Origin: Winogradskyella sp.
Lineage (GTDB): Bacteria > Bacteroidota > Bacteroidia > Flavobacteriales > Flavobacteriaceae
Assembly (NCBI RefSeq): GCF_016744625.1
Contig: NZ_JADGDZ010000026.1
Span: 1 to 36,221, forward strand
DNA length: 36,221 nt
Direction of reading: 5' to 3'
Below the pieces are notes generated by a model that was not told the DNA's origin, did no database searches, and saw nothing but the letters and a program-made list of their open reading frames with translations. The position numbers and the translations under genes are program-made. Positions 1-9,537 of this stretch are shown in pieces. Every line of letters starts with the position of its first letter. The first letter of the stretch is position 1.

Positions 1-99
1 ATGTAATACAACTTGAATTGCTTGTCTTGTCTGTGGAATAATAAATACTGCAATAAGAATTAAAAATACAATATTGCGTGTGGTAATTTTGCCTTTCAT
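1..99 (-). CDS. N-terminus of membrane-anchored, probably TlpA-like protein (partial)
   Basis: Only the first 33 codons are inside the window; the frame is open to the left edge. They start MKGKITTRN and continue with one hydrophobic segment (about residues 9-21) followed by IPQTRQAIQ, which fits a signal anchor with an extracytoplasmic C-terminal domain. From memory, this kind of N-terminus is common on TlpA-family thiol-disulfide reductases of Flavobacteriaceae, but the thioredoxin domain itself is outside the window, so the family call is inference. The start lies 11 bp after the stop of the Crp/Fnr gene on the same strand, so the two are probably co-transcribed. Confidence 0.5.
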   Translation of the reverse strand, partial: MKGKITTRNIVFLILIAVFIIPQTRQAIQVVLH

Positions 100-110
100 T
101 AATTATAAAA

Positions 111-782
111 TTAAGCGGATGTTTTATAAATTCTAATTTGTTTGCGATTAAAATCTATAATATTTTCTTCTTTTAACTCGTTCAATAGAATATTTAAGGT
201 TGGTCTAGATATACCTATTAAAGATGCAATATCTTTTTGAGTATAAGGATGATTTATAATATTATCCCCTGTTTTATCACAGTCATAACCATAATCTGAA
301 CATAGCTCTTCAAGAAATTCTAACAATCGTGTTTTTGAATCTTTAAATAACAACAACTGAAGGCGTCGTTCTAATTTCTTAAACTTAAATCCAATAAACT
401 TATAAATCCTTAAGCCAAAGGTTTTGTTATCTCTCATAAGTTCGTGCATGGTATCTACACTAACCGGACAAATAGATGTACTATTATCTATAGATTGCGC
501 AAATTCACCACGCTTCTCTTCTCCTAAAATAGCCTTTTCACCAAATAAATCGCCTTTACTTAGAATGGATTTCACTATTTCTGAGCCATCTTCATTATAA
601 TAACCAATCTTTACCTTACCCTTTTCTATAAGATATACTTTGTTTGCAGCATCTGCTTCAAAATAGATGTAATCGCTTTTTTTGTATGCATCAAAACTGT
701 GACAAGCCTTGTATTTTTTGAATTTGTGAGGGCACAATAAACTAAACAAGTTGACGTCTTCAAAAACCCAGATGGAATTCAT
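111..782 (-). CDS. Crp/Fnr family transcriptional regulator
   Basis: 223 residues, the normal size for the family. The N-terminal two thirds has the cyclic-nucleotide-binding beta-roll pattern (IEKGKVKIGYYNEDGSE, then GDLFGEKAILG, about residues 50-90). A long dimerisation helix follows. The C-terminal winged helix (about residues 150-220) contains YTQKDIASLIGISRPT as the recognition helix. It lacks the N-terminal cysteine cluster of true Fnr; the two early cysteines, in LLCPHKF and ACHSF, do not form a 4Fe-4S pattern. The ligand cannot be told from sequence. It is the first gene of a likely operon with the partial membrane-anchored gene at the left edge, which could be its target. Confidence 0.85.
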   Translation of the reverse strand: MNSIWVFEDVNLFSLLCPHKFKKYKACHSFDAYKKSDYIYFEADAANKVYLIEKGKVKIGYYNEDGSEIVKSILSKGDLFGEKAILGEEKRGEFAQSIDNSTSICPVSVDTMHELMRDNKTFGLRIYKFIGFKFKKLERRLQLLLFKDSKTRLLEFLEELCSDYGYDCDKTGDNIINHPYTQKDIASLIGISRPTLNILLNELKEENIIDFNRKQIRIYKTSA

Positions 783-852
783 AGTTTTTAATAGATTTAA
801 TTGAGTTGAATATAAAGTCGAAAAATAATATAAAACCTTTCAAATAATGTCA

Positions 853-881
853 TAAAAAAACTCCTAGTAAAAACTAGGAGT
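853..881 (-). terminator. Rho-independent terminator of aconitase gene
   Basis: Read on the minus strand, an 8-bp perfect stem (ACTCCTAG / CTAGGAGT, at 874-881 and 860-867) with a 6-nt loop is followed by seven T. It lies 26 bp past the aconitase stop codon and separates that gene from the Crp/Fnr gene. Confidence 0.85.
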
Positions 882-906
882 CTCTAAAAAACTATCATCA
901 ATAATA

Positions 907-3174
907 TTATGCGTTCTCTTTCTTAATTAAATTAAGTGCAGAACCTTCATTATACCATTCTATTTGAGAATCGTTATATGTATGGTTTACAGCAATTGTA
1001 TCCTTAGATCCATCTGCATGTACAAGTTCAATATTTAATTGCTTACCAGGTGCAAACTCATTTAAATCTAAGAAGTTAAATGTATCATCCTCTTGTATTA
1101 AATCGTAATCGGCTTCATTAGCAAAAGTTAAACCTAACATCCCTTGTTTTTTAAGGTTTGTTTCATGAATACGAGCAAACGACTTTACAATTACAGCAGC
1201 AACACCCAATTGTCTTGGTTGCATCGCAGCATGCTCTCTAGAAGATCCTTCACCATAATTATGATCACCAACTACAATAGATTTTACTCCTGCAGCTTTA
1301 TAAGCTCTAGCAGTATCTGGCACTCCGCCAAATTCACCTGTCAATTGGTTTTTAACAAAGTTTGTTTTCTTACCAAATGCATTTACAGCACCAATCAATG
1401 TGTTGTTTGCAATATTATCTAAATGCCCTCTAAAACGTAACCAAGGACCAGCCATAGAAATATGATCTGTTGTACATTTTCCGAACGCTTTAATTAACAA
1501 TTTCGCTCCTGAGATAGAATCACCAAGAGGTGTAAATGGTTCTAATAATTGTAAACGTTCAGATGTAGGATTCACAGAAATTTCTACTCCACTACCATCT
1601 TCTTCTGGTGCTAAATAGCCGTTGTCTTTAACATCAAAACCTTTAGGAGGTAATTCCCATCCTGTTGGTTCATCGAACATCACTTCTTCCCCATTCTCAT
1701 TAATCAACTTATCCGTCATTGGATTAAAATCTAAACGACCAGCAATAGCTATTGCAGCTGTAATTTCTGGTGAAGCAACAAAAGCATGTGTGTTTGGATT
1801 ACCATCTGCACGTTTAGCAAAGTTTCTATTAAATGAATGAACTATACTATTCTTAGGTGCATTTTTAGGATCACTATATCTTGCCCATTGTCCAATACAA
1901 GGACCACAAGCATTGGTAAATATTTTAGCATCTAAGTTTTCAAAAATTCCTAAAATACCATCACGTTCTGCTGTGTAGCGTACTTGTTCGGATCCAGGAT
2001 TAATCCCTAAATCCGCTTTCATCTTAATACCTTTATCTATAGCTTGTTGTGCGATAGAAGATGCTCTCGATAAATCTTCGTAAGAAGAATTTGTACAAGA
2101 ACCAATTAATCCCCATTCTACAGCAACTGGCCATTCGTTCTCTTTTGCTCTCTCAGACATATCATTACCAACTGGTGTTGATAAATCTGGAGTAAAAGGA
2201 CCATTTAATAAAGGACCTAACTCAGATAAATCAATATCAATAACTTGATCAAAATATTGCTCTGGATTTGCATACACTTCTGCATCTGCTGTTAAATATG
2301 GTCTAATTTTATTTGCTTCATCAGCTACATCGGCTCTATCTGTAGCACGTAAATAACGTTCCATAGAATCATCATAACCAAATGTAGATGTGGTTGCTCC
2401 AATTTCAGCTCCCATATTACAAATTGTTCCTTTACCTGTACAAGACATAGACGTCGCTCCAGGTCCAAAATATTCTACAATAGCACCTGTTCCACCTTTA
2501 GCTGAAACAATTCCTGCTACTTTTAAAATTACATCTTTTGGTGCAGTCCAACCAGAAAGTTTTCCTGTTAATCTAACACCTATTAATTTAGGAAATTTAA
2601 GTTCCCAAGCCATTCCAGCCATTACATCAACAGCATCAGCTCCACCTACTCCAATAGCAACCATTCCTAATCCACCAGCATTTACTGTATGCGAATCTGT
2701 ACCAATCATCATTCCTCCAGGAAATGCATAATTTTCTAATACCACTTGGTGAATAATACCAGCACCAGGCTTCCAGAAACCAATTCCGTATTTATTAGAA
2801 ACGGATTCCAAGAAATTAAATACTTCACTACTTGTGCTATTAGCGTTTTTTAAATCTGTCGCTGCACCTTCTTTTGCTTGAATTAAGTGATCACAATGCA
2901 CTGTTGTTGGAACTGCCACTTTAGGTTTTCCTGCTTGCATAAACTGCAATAATGCCATTTGCGCTGTTGCATCTTGACAAGCTACACGGTCTGGAGCAAA
3001 ATCCACATAATCCTTACCTCTTGTAAAGGCTTTATTTGGTTTACCATCCCATAAATGAGAGTATAATATTTTTTCTGAAAGTGTTAACGGTTTTCCAACA
3101 ATGTCTCTAGCAGCATCTACGCGCTCTGTCATGTTAGCATAAACCTTTTTAATCATATCAATGTCAAAAGCCAT
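907..3174 (-). CDS. acn: Aconitate hydratase (mitochondrial-type)
   Basis: TCA-cycle enzyme converting citrate to isocitrate through cis-aconitate with a 4Fe-4S cluster. At 755 residues it has the length of the mitochondrial-type aconitases, shorter than AcnA/IRP1 (about 890). The three cluster ligands are visible: C360 in IGSCTNSS, and C423 and C426 in [11 protein letters not shown]; all sit two positions after the mature mitochondrial numbering. The C-terminal swivel domain carries the active-site segment [15 protein letters not shown]. It appears to be a single-gene unit: a strong terminator lies downstream, and a minus-strand TAAATTTG (3216-3223) upstream could be the -7 element, although no -33 TTG stands at the right distance. 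The 250 bases upstream (3175-3424) hold no gene. Confidence 0.97.
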   Translation of the reverse strand: MAFDIDMIKKVYANMTERVDAARDIVGKPLTLSEKILYSHLWDGKPNKAFTRGKDYVDFAPDRVACQDATAQMALLQFMQAGKPKVAVPTTVHCDHLIQAKEGAATDLKNANSTSSEVFNFLESVSNKYGIGFWKPGAGIIHQVVLENYAFPGGMMIGTDSHTVNAGGLGMVAIGVGGADAVDVMAGMAWELKFPKLIGVRLTGKLSGWTAPKDVILKVAGIVSAKGGTGAIVEYFGPGATSMSCTGKGTICNMGAEIGATTSTFGYDDSMERYLRATDRADVADEANKIRPYLTADAEVYANPEQYFDQVIDIDLSELGPLLNGPFTPDLSTPVGNDMSERAKENEWPVAVEWGLIGSCTNSSYEDLSRASSIAQQAIDKGIKMKADLGINPGSEQVRYTAERDGILGIFENLDAKIFTNACGPCIGQWARYSDPKNAPKNSIVHSFNRNFAKRADGNPNTHAFVASPEITAAIAIAGRLDFNPMTDKLINENGEEVMFDEPTGWELPPKGFDVKDNGYLAPEEDGSGVEISVNPTSERLQLLEPFTPLGDSISGAKLLIKAFGKCTTDHISMAGPWLRFRGHLDNIANNTLIGAVNAFGKKTNFVKNQLTGEFGGVPDTARAYKAAGVKSIVVGDHNYGEGSSREHAAMQPRQLGVAAVIVKSFARIHETNLKKQGMLGLTFANEADYDLIQEDDTFNFLDLNEFAPGKQLNIELVHADGSKDTIAVNHTYNDSQIEWYNEGSALNLIKKENA

Positions 3175-3424
3175 AAAGTATATTTAAGAGGTTGAAAATT
3201 CTTTTTTAAGCGACACAAATTTACAAATTTTAAAGAGGATTTAAAAATATGTAACAAAATTGCTTATTCCTTGAAAATAAATCATGATTTGACTAATTTT
3301 CTAATGAAAAAATAGATTATTAACAGTAAAACAGAGGTTTAAATATTAATTTAACAAAATATCTTATTTAGAATAAATATGAATATAACCGTTCGTTATA
3401 AAACCGTGAAAAAACTAGCCTCAA

Positions 3425-4564
3425 CTATTTAAAAAAATGATTGGTTTTTGAAGAATTTCTAATAGTCCTTAAAGGTTCTTCAAAGTATCGATTTATAAAG
3501 TATCCAAGTAACACTAAGATTGATATGTAAACTAGTATATAAATTATACTATCAAATTTAGGCAAGTTCCTTGAAGGTATATTGTTCATCATCAATCGTA
3601 AAACAATTGAATAATGAATTACATATACTGCATACGCAATAGAACTTAAAAAACGAATAGATTGACTCATCATTTTTGGAGTAGTATGCCATTGACTCAA
3701 AAAAGGAAGTATTAATACAATGGCTATAGAATTTAAAGGTAAATACCATACATTCCAAAATGTAGGATGTGTTTCTATAAACCAATAACTTTGATTTACT
3801 ACAACATGCACACAATAAAATAATAGCAAACTTAATACTAAGGCAAAATACTTACATTGTTTCCAAAACCTTGGTTTCACTATTGAAATATACCCTACTA
3901 AAACACCATAATAAACAGCATCGATTCTATAAATCACTACTGTCTTTAAACCCGTACTCCAAGCCTCCATAGTTTTTGCATTATCGTTTAAAGAATACAA
4001 CCATTTTGAAATTAAAAATATAGCTATGACTAACAATGTAATCAAAAGAAATAGTCTTGATTTTGAAATTTTAGTTTTTATAAATAGTGTACAATATAAA
4101 AACAATGGCCCAAGCAAAGCAGTAAATTCTCCAACTGTTATACTCCAAGATTCATAAAAAAATCCTGAAGATGTATCTGACACAAAATTTTGAAGCAATA
4201 CAAAATATTTCCAGAGATCATTAGGTAAGTTATGACCTATGTATATATTGACTAGAATACTAAAAATTAAAGCCAAAACATAATTAGGCAATACTCGAAA
4301 CCATCGTCTCAACCAGAAATGCTTTATGGCTTTAAAACTAAAATCTTCCTTTAAATAAAGTTTATAAAAAGTTTTTCCGACTAAAAAACCACTTAGCACT
4401 AAAAATATTTCAACACCTACAACGCCTGCAACACTCATTAATTGATAAATGGCTCCTTGTATATCTGGAACAATAAAATAGACGCTAGAAAAAACAACAA
4501 GTAGTATCGCGACAACTCTTAGAAGATCTAAACCAAAAACACGATTGTCGCCATAAGCTTGCAT
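3425..4564 (-). CDS. Acyltransferase 3 (OafA/YrhL-like) membrane protein, catalytic His replaced
   Basis: 379 residues with about ten hydrophobic segments, typical of the acyltransferase-3 family that moves acyl groups onto sugars or other envelope molecules. Family features are the N-terminal LDLLRVVAILLVVF helix, VEIFLVLSGFLVGKTF after the second helix, and SWSITVGEFTALLGP in the periplasmic loop. The family's conserved R-x10-H motif is changed: R16 is present but the position of the catalytic His is S27 (AGC codon at 4484-4486), in the context VVFSSVY. If the alignment is right, O-acylation by the usual mechanism is doubtful. Substrate unknown. Its start is divergent from, and only 20 bp away from, the start of the copper-related operon. 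Confidence 0.85.
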   Translation of the reverse strand: MQAYGDNRVFGLDLLRVVAILLVVFSSVYFIVPDIQGAIYQLMSVAGVVGVEIFLVLSGFLVGKTFYKLYLKEDFSFKAIKHFWLRRWFRVLPNYVLALIFSILVNIYIGHNLPNDLWKYFVLLQNFVSDTSSGFFYESWSITVGEFTALLGPLFLYCTLFIKTKISKSRLFLLITLLVIAIFLISKWLYSLNDNAKTMEAWSTGLKTVVIYRIDAVYYGVLVGYISIVKPRFWKQCKYFALVLSLLLFYCVHVVVNQSYWFIETHPTFWNVWYLPLNSIAIVLILPFLSQWHTTPKMMSQSIRFLSSIAYAVYVIHYSIVLRLMMNNIPSRNLPKFDSIIYILVYISILVLLGYFINRYFEEPLRTIRNSSKTNHFFK

Positions 4565-4584
4565 AAAAACAGTATTTTTATTGT

Positions 4585-5733
4585 GTGAAGTCTAAAGTAC
4601 TAAAATATTCAGTTTTATTGATATTAGTTGCTATAAGCATTGGTGGAATTTATTATTTAAATCTCTCAAGCAGACATAAAGCGATTATTAAAACACGTAT
4701 TAATCACACCTTAGGATTAGTAGATAACACTTGGAATATTAAGATAGAAAACAACTCTGTATCACTTATAACACCAACGCTAGTGGTCGACCAAGTTTAT
4801 AAATCGATGGAAGGACCAAAAGTGATGCGTTCGTTTCAAATCAACCCAAAGAATGATGATTTGGTTTGGATTACATCTTTTGAAACTAAAGCCATTAGTA
4901 CTAATGAAGTTGATCGACTCTCAAATGACTATGTCTGCCATACCAACATTGATTTTTATGATGGCGAACATTATTCGCGCTGGAATTTAAATGAGCGAAT
5001 TGGACAACACTACCCTAGATTAACTTCTATGAGTAATGGTATTGAAACTTATAAATTTCCTAAAGGTTTTGGTTTTCCTGTGTTTGAAAATGAAAATTTA
5101 TTTTTATCCACACAAGCCCTAAATCATAATATAAAATCAGAACCATTTTCTGTAAAACATAAAGTTACATTAGGCTATCAACCAAATGATAAAAAAATGA
5201 AATCTCTACAAAGCAAAACGGTATTTGTGATGCTGCCTTACGACGCTAATAATCCATTTCAAGGGCCAACAGAGAACAATCCTAACATGTGCTTACCTGT
5301 TGAAACTGGAAATCACAGTTATAAAAACAAAGACGGAGAAAGTCTATCTGGACATTGGGTCGTTTTTCCAGGACGAGAAACATACAGTTATGACATAACA
5401 CAACAACTTCAACTAAAGGACAGCACTACAATGCATCATATAGCCACACATTTGCATCCTTATGCAGAAACATTAACATTGAAAGATAAAACCATGGATT
5501 CTGTACTTTTTACTTCTAAAGCAGAAAACTATACAGATAAAATAGGATTGAAAAGTGTATCTACATTTTCAAGTGAAGAAGGTGTGATGCTCTATCCAGA
5601 TCATAATTATGAACTTGTTTTGAAAACCAACAATACTTCTGACGTCAATCAAGACATGATGGCAAGTATGTTTGTATTTCTATTTGATAAAGAAATGGAT
5701 GAGAAATTAAAAGCATATAATGCTCAGAAATGA
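4585..5733 (+). CDS. Anchored protein with PHM/DBH-like copper-site pattern (putative type II copper monooxygenase-like)
   Basis: 382 residues, not recognised as a named family. The start is GTG giving MKSKVLKYS, directly followed by a hydrophobic signal anchor (residues 7-26); no in-frame ATG gives a better start. The rest looks extracytoplasmic and beta-rich. Compared from memory with peptidylglycine and dopamine beta-monooxygenases: DYVCHTNIDF (C118, H119) matches the position of their VHHM CuH motif with the first His changed to Cys; ALNHN (H181) falls near the third CuH ligand; ATHLHPYAETLTLKD (H289, H291) matches the CuM HTH motif and its following strand; and VNQDMMASMFVFLF (M358) matches the CuM methionine segment EEMC. 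The stop overlaps the SCO1-type gene start by 4 bp (ATGA), so a copper chaperone is translationally coupled to it. The copper role is inference. Confidence 0.55.
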   Translation: MKSKVLKYSVLLILVAISIGGIYYLNLSSRHKAIIKTRINHTLGLVDNTWNIKIENNSVSLITPTLVVDQVYKSMEGPKVMRSFQINPKNDDLVWITSFETKAISTNEVDRLSNDYVCHTNIDFYDGEHYSRWNLNERIGQHYPRLTSMSNGIETYKFPKGFGFPVFENENLFLSTQALNHNIKSEPFSVKHKVTLGYQPNDKKMKSLQSKTVFVMLPYDANNPFQGPTENNPNMCLPVETGNHSYKNKDGESLSGHWVVFPGRETYSYDITQQLQLKDSTTMHHIATHLHPYAETLTLKDKTMDSVLFTSKAENYTDKIGLKSVSTFSSEEGVMLYPDHNYELVLKTNNTSDVNQDMMASMFVFLFDKEMDEKLKAYNAQK

Positions 5734-6323
5734 TGAGATTACGAGTACTTTTTATAGTTGTTTTATTTATAAGTTGTCAATCACAAACTGAAGACCTACC
5801 CATTTTGAGTTATACCATTAATTCTAAAGGTGAAAAAGAAACTTACTCCATAACCTATTCTGATTTTATTAATCAAGATGGTAAACAGGTTACAACGGAA
5901 ACTATTCAAAATAAAATTGTAGTTGCCAATTTCTTTTTTACACGTTGCCCAAGTATTTGTCCACCAATGCGAACAGAATTTATAGACGTTGCTAAAGAAT
6001 TTTTAGAGGAAGAAAGCTTTCTATTAGTTTCCCACAGTATAGATCAAAAGAATGATACTATCGAAGCATTAAAAAAATACTCTGATGCTACAGAAATACC
6101 AAGCTACAAATGGCTATTTGTCACCTCTACAGAAGAAGACACTAGGCAACAAGCCAAACAGTTTATGACAAATTTTAGACCTAATGAAGATGGTACAGAT
6201 TTCTATCATAGCAGTTATGTCGCTTTATTAGATAAAAATCAAAGGATTCGTGGATTTTATAATATTCTCATTCCAGAAGACGTCGAACGTTTAAAAGCAA
6301 ATATTAAAATGCTTTTAAAATAA
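5730..6323 (+). CDS. SCO1/SenC/PrrC family copper-binding lipoprotein
   Basis: Thioredoxin-fold protein that delivers copper or reduces thiols in extracytoplasmic cuproproteins, best known for the CuA site of cytochrome oxidase. 197 residues. A lipobox ends at C16 (FISCQS). The copper motif CxxxC is C73-P-S-I-C77 in FFTRCPSICPPM, and the third ligand is H160 in FYHSSYVALLDKN, so all three family ligands are present. Either of two adjacent ATG codons could be the start. The 4-bp overlap with the preceding gene suggests its dedicated client is that protein rather than cytochrome oxidase; no oxidase gene is in the window. Its last nine bases overlap the convergent MoxR gene. Confidence 0.9.
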   Translation: MMRLRVLFIVVLFISCQSQTEDLPILSYTINSKGEKETYSITYSDFINQDGKQVTTETIQNKIVVANFFFTRCPSICPPMRTEFIDVAKEFLEEESFLLVSHSIDQKNDTIEALKKYSDATEIPSYKWLFVTSTEEDTRQQAKQFMTNFRPNEDGTDFYHSSYVALLDKNQRIRGFYNILIPEDVERLKANIKMLLK

Positions 6324-7268
6324 GCTTTCAATAATTTTCTCGTCAGTAACACCTTCAGCTTCAGCTTTGTAATTTTTAATGATTCTGTGCCTTAGAATTC
6401 CAGTAGCAACTGCTTGAATATTTTCAATATCTGGTGAAAATTTACCATTTGTTGCAGCATGTGTTTTAGCTGCTAGAATTAAGTTCTGTGATGCTCTTGG
6501 TCCTGCTCCCCAATCCACAAATTCTCTTACAATATCTGCGGCAGTATCTGCTTTTGGTCTAGTTTTACTAACCAAAGAAACCGCATACTCAACTACATTA
6601 TCAGCTACTGGAATACGACGAATCACATTCTGAAAATCTATAATCTCTTGTGCTGAGAATAATGCATTTACGCTTGGCTTATTATCAGTAGTAGTCGCCT
6701 TTACAACATCTACTTCTTCTTGAAAAGATGGATATTCTAAATTTATAGCAAACATAAAACGGTCTAATTGTGCTTCTGGTAAAGGATAAGTTCCTTCTTG
6801 CTCAATTGGATTTTGGGTTGCCAAAACAAAATAAGGCAAACTTAATTTGTACTGATGACCAGCAACTGTGACAGATCTTTCTTGCATTGCTTCTAATAAA
6901 GCGGCTTGCGTTTTTGGAGGAGTCCTATTAATCTCATCTGCCAAAATAATATTAGCAAATATTGGGCCTTTGATAAATTTAAATTGACGGTTTTCATCCA
7001 AGATTTCACTCCCTAAAATATCACTCGGCATTAAATCTGGTGTAAATTGAATACGTTTAAAGTCTAATCCTAAAGCTTGAGCAATAGTATTTACCATTAA
7101 GGTTTTTGCTAAACCAGGAACGCCAATTAAAAGTGAATGACCACCAGAGAAAATGGATATTAAAATCTGATTGACTACATCGTCTTGCCCAATAATAACT
7201 TTAGCAACCTCTTGCTTAAGTGCAGCATATTTCTTTACAAAATTTTCAATTATAGCAACATCAGACAT
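6315..7268 (-). CDS. MoxR family AAA+ ATPase
   Basis: 317 residues, the usual MoxR length. Walker A is GVPGLAKT (G49-T56, K55), Walker B is IILADE (D111, E112), and PPKTQAALLEAMQE and ATQNPIEQEGTYPLPEAQ follow in the expected order, with the lid domain at the C-terminus. MoxR ATPases act as chaperones for complex assembly, often with VWA or DUF58 proteins; none is encoded here. Instead it is the last gene of a four-gene operon with three PPIase-type envelope chaperones (3 bp after the preceding stop). Its stop lies inside the last codons of the convergent SCO gene and no terminator hairpin is seen. Confidence 0.93.
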   Translation of the reverse strand: MSDVAIIENFVKKYAALKQEVAKVIIGQDDVVNQILISIFSGGHSLLIGVPGLAKTLMVNTIAQALGLDFKRIQFTPDLMPSDILGSEILDENRQFKFIKGPIFANIILADEINRTPPKTQAALLEAMQERSVTVAGHQYKLSLPYFVLATQNPIEQEGTYPLPEAQLDRFMFAINLEYPSFQEEVDVVKATTTDNKPSVNALFSAQEIIDFQNVIRRIPVADNVVEYAVSLVSKTRPKADTAADIVREFVDWGAGPRASQNLILAAKTHAATNGKFSPDIENIQAVATGILRHRIIKNYKAEAEGVTDEKIIESLF

Positions 7269-7271
7269 ATC

Positions 7272-8729
7272 CTATTGATTTTTTAACCAGTTACTTTCAA
7301 AATCGCAATCTCTATACTCACCATTAATCTTAATGTAAGTTTCTACAATAGTTGCTCTTTGCCATTTTTCAATAGCCTTAATTTGCTTGTCTTGTAATGC
7401 TAAATCTTTAATTTTTAAATAATCTCTAGCAAATTCTGCTTCATGATCATCTATTCTATCTGTAACGGTTAAAATCTTAAATTTTATTCTATTTACACGA
7501 TCTTCATCTTGCAACACCTCACTTATTTCACCATCTTTTAACTCTTGAATTTGAGAATACAACTCAGGATCCATTCTAGTTAATTCAAAATTAAAATCTT
7601 GTGTTGTAGGATTCGTCATTTGACCTCCTTCGTATTTTGTTTCTTTTTGGTCACTAAATTCTCTTGCCGCTTCAGCAAAAGTTAAAGTACCATCTACAAG
7701 TTTTGCTCTGACTTCATCAACTTCATCTTTCGCTTCTTGGATAGCATCTGGAGTTAGTTCTGGTCGCAATAGAATATGCCTAACATCATATTCTTGTCCT
7801 CTAATTTTTTCTAATAAAATAATATGAAAACCAAAATCAGATTCAAAAGGTGCAGATATTTCACCTTCTTGTAAAGAAAATGCAACGTCTCTAAACTCTT
7901 TAACCATTCTTGGTTGCTTTCTATTTAACGTATATTTTCCACCAGTAGATTTAGAAGCAGTATCATCAGTATAGAACAATACTTTGGTTGTAAAACTAGA
8001 CCCATTCTCTTCTACATCTTTCTTAAAGCCATTTAATTTATCTATAACGGCTTGTTTAGCCTCTTCTGTTACGTCTGGTATTACTACGATTTCCGCTAAT
8101 TTTAATTCTGTACCAAAGGTTGGACGTTCTTCTTTGGGAATATCATTAAAAAATTGTCTTACTTCTTCTGGAGTTACTTCAATCTCATCCGTAACTTTCT
8201 TCTGCATTTCTCTAGCCAAATAGCCATTCTTATTAATCTCGTACATCTCATCTCTAAGAGCTGCCTCAGAATCTTTCTTATAGAACTTTAACATACCAGC
8301 CATATCTCCTTTGGTCTGTGCTAAAATCCCTTGAATCTGCTGATCAACTAATGATTGTATATATAACTCGTTAACAATAACACTATCTTGAATCGCTTGA
8401 TGCGCATATAGTTTTCCCTCTAACAAACTACCAAAAAGTTCGCAACGCGTAATTCCTTCTAAATCTGCTCCTTGTGCTTTTAATTGTGCTATCTCTCTAT
8501 CTAAATCAGATTCAAGAATGATAAATTCACCAACTACAGCAGCCACTCCATCAGCCTTAATACGAGACTTATTTACAACACTGTCTTTTGGTTTCTCTAC
8601 TTGTGGTTTTTCATCTTCAATAATTTCTTGTGCATTAGAAAAATTGAATGAAATAAAGCAACATAAAAGTATTGCTCTAATTATAAATTTGGAATTGATT
8701 GTTCTTAATGGCATCTTTTGTAATATCAT
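7272..8729 (-). CDS. SurA-like periplasmic peptidyl-prolyl isomerase (PpiC domains)
   Basis: 485 residues. An N-terminal signal peptide ends near FSNAQ. Then comes a SurA-type N-terminal chaperone domain (from GVAAVVGEFIILESDLD), a first parvulin-like domain (about residues 195-310, ending GFHIILLEKIRG) and a second starting YDVRHILLRPEL. The family folds outer-membrane proteins in the periplasm. The first methionine overlaps the upstream gene by 53 bp; the internal start at M6 (position 8714, MPLRTINSK) gives an equally good signal peptide and a shorter overlap. Both imply translational coupling to the lipoprotein gene. Third gene of the PPIase-MoxR operon. Confidence 0.9.
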   Translation of the reverse strand: MILQKMPLRTINSKFIIRAILLCCFISFNFSNAQEIIEDEKPQVEKPKDSVVNKSRIKADGVAAVVGEFIILESDLDREIAQLKAQGADLEGITRCELFGSLLEGKLYAHQAIQDSVIVNELYIQSLVDQQIQGILAQTKGDMAGMLKFYKKDSEAALRDEMYEINKNGYLAREMQKKVTDEIEVTPEEVRQFFNDIPKEERPTFGTELKLAEIVVIPDVTEEAKQAVIDKLNGFKKDVEENGSSFTTKVLFYTDDTASKSTGGKYTLNRKQPRMVKEFRDVAFSLQEGEISAPFESDFGFHIILLEKIRGQEYDVRHILLRPELTPDAIQEAKDEVDEVRAKLVDGTLTFAEAAREFSDQKETKYEGGQMTNPTTQDFNFELTRMDPELYSQIQELKDGEISEVLQDEDRVNRIKFKILTVTDRIDDHEAEFARDYLKIKDLALQDKQIKAIEKWQRATIVETYIKINGEYRDCDFESNWLKNQ

Positions 8730-9528
8730 TTTTGAGTTGCTTGATGAGCTCTAATTTTCTCTTGTTTATAACAATTTGTTCTATTGATGTATTGACGTAT
8801 TCTAAAGGCGCATAATCATTTTGCAAACGCACGTCATTAACTTGCATCAAATATAGGTTTAATGAATCTTTGAGTTGTAAGAAATTAGTTTTTTTTAACA
8901 GTTGATTTTTGTTTTCAAAACTTACTACTGAAATTTTTTCAGCCACTTGACTATATTTAATCCAAATGGAATCATTTAATGAATAGGATTTAAACTGAAC
9001 AGAAATAGAATCTAAATAATTTTTATCCTTAGTTTCAAAACGCTTAAATCTCACCTTAATAGTATCTAAATCAATAGGATTGAGCGGTAAACTCACATAT
9101 CTAAACTGCAGCAAATCATCATTTAGTTTAAATGATTCTTTATTAGCTTCATAGAATATTTTAGCCTCATCAGCTTTAACTATAGTGTCAATATTTTTCT
9201 TTACTAAACCTTCTAAATACGCTTTAGTATAAAGATCACTCTTATACTGATCAACAAGTTTTGAAAATTCGTTTTGCTTATCTTCAGAAAGATTTACTAA
9301 AGCGCCATCCATTAAAAGTAGCTGTCTTGCCCAACGATTAACATAAGCATTAACCATGAGTATACTGTCCTCTTTACTAGCTCCTTCTGGCACAACATCT
9401 TCAACATCCTCCTTGTACAAATACGAATCATTTACTCTAGCAATAGGTTTGCGATTGTCTGTCTTCTTAAAGAAATCACAGTTTGTGCAAAGCAAACAAA
9501 GAATAAGTATGTATAGAGTTTGTTTCAA
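8677..9528 (-). CDS. SurA-N-like lipoprotein, no recognisable PPIase domain
   Basis: 283 residues. The N-terminus has a hydrophobic segment ending in a relaxed lipobox (LLCTNC, C17) followed by an acidic residue. The next part, KPIARVNDSYLYKEDVEDV, is the strand-helix opening of SurA/PrsA-type chaperones, followed by a helical region (residues 55-125). No parvulin HIL...GFH pattern follows, so it is probably a chaperone-only member. It starts 9 bp after the stop of the 647-residue PpiC gene and overlaps the following SurA-like gene, so it belongs to a conserved-looking three-gene set. Function in outer-membrane protein biogenesis is inference from context. Confidence 0.8.
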   Translation of the reverse strand: MKQTLYILILCLLCTNCDFFKKTDNRKPIARVNDSYLYKEDVEDVVPEGASKEDSILMVNAYVNRWARQLLLMDGALVNLSEDKQNEFSKLVDQYKSDLYTKAYLEGLVKKNIDTIVKADEAKIFYEANKESFKLNDDLLQFRYVSLPLNPIDLDTIKVRFKRFETKDKNYLDSISVQFKSYSLNDSIWIKYSQVAEKISVVSFENKNQLLKKTNFLQLKDSLNLYLMQVNDVRLQNDYAPLEYVNTSIEQIVINKRKLELIKQLKNDITKDAIKNNQFQIYN

Positions 9529-9537
9529 GACTAATTA

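Noticed and set aside
3364..3386. TTATTTAGA followed by a weak second half, resembling the shared operator, between the acyltransferase and aconitase genes
   Set aside because: The second half has two mismatches of seven, there is only one site, and it is about 140 bp upstream of the likely aconitase promoter; in AT-rich DNA this is probably chance.
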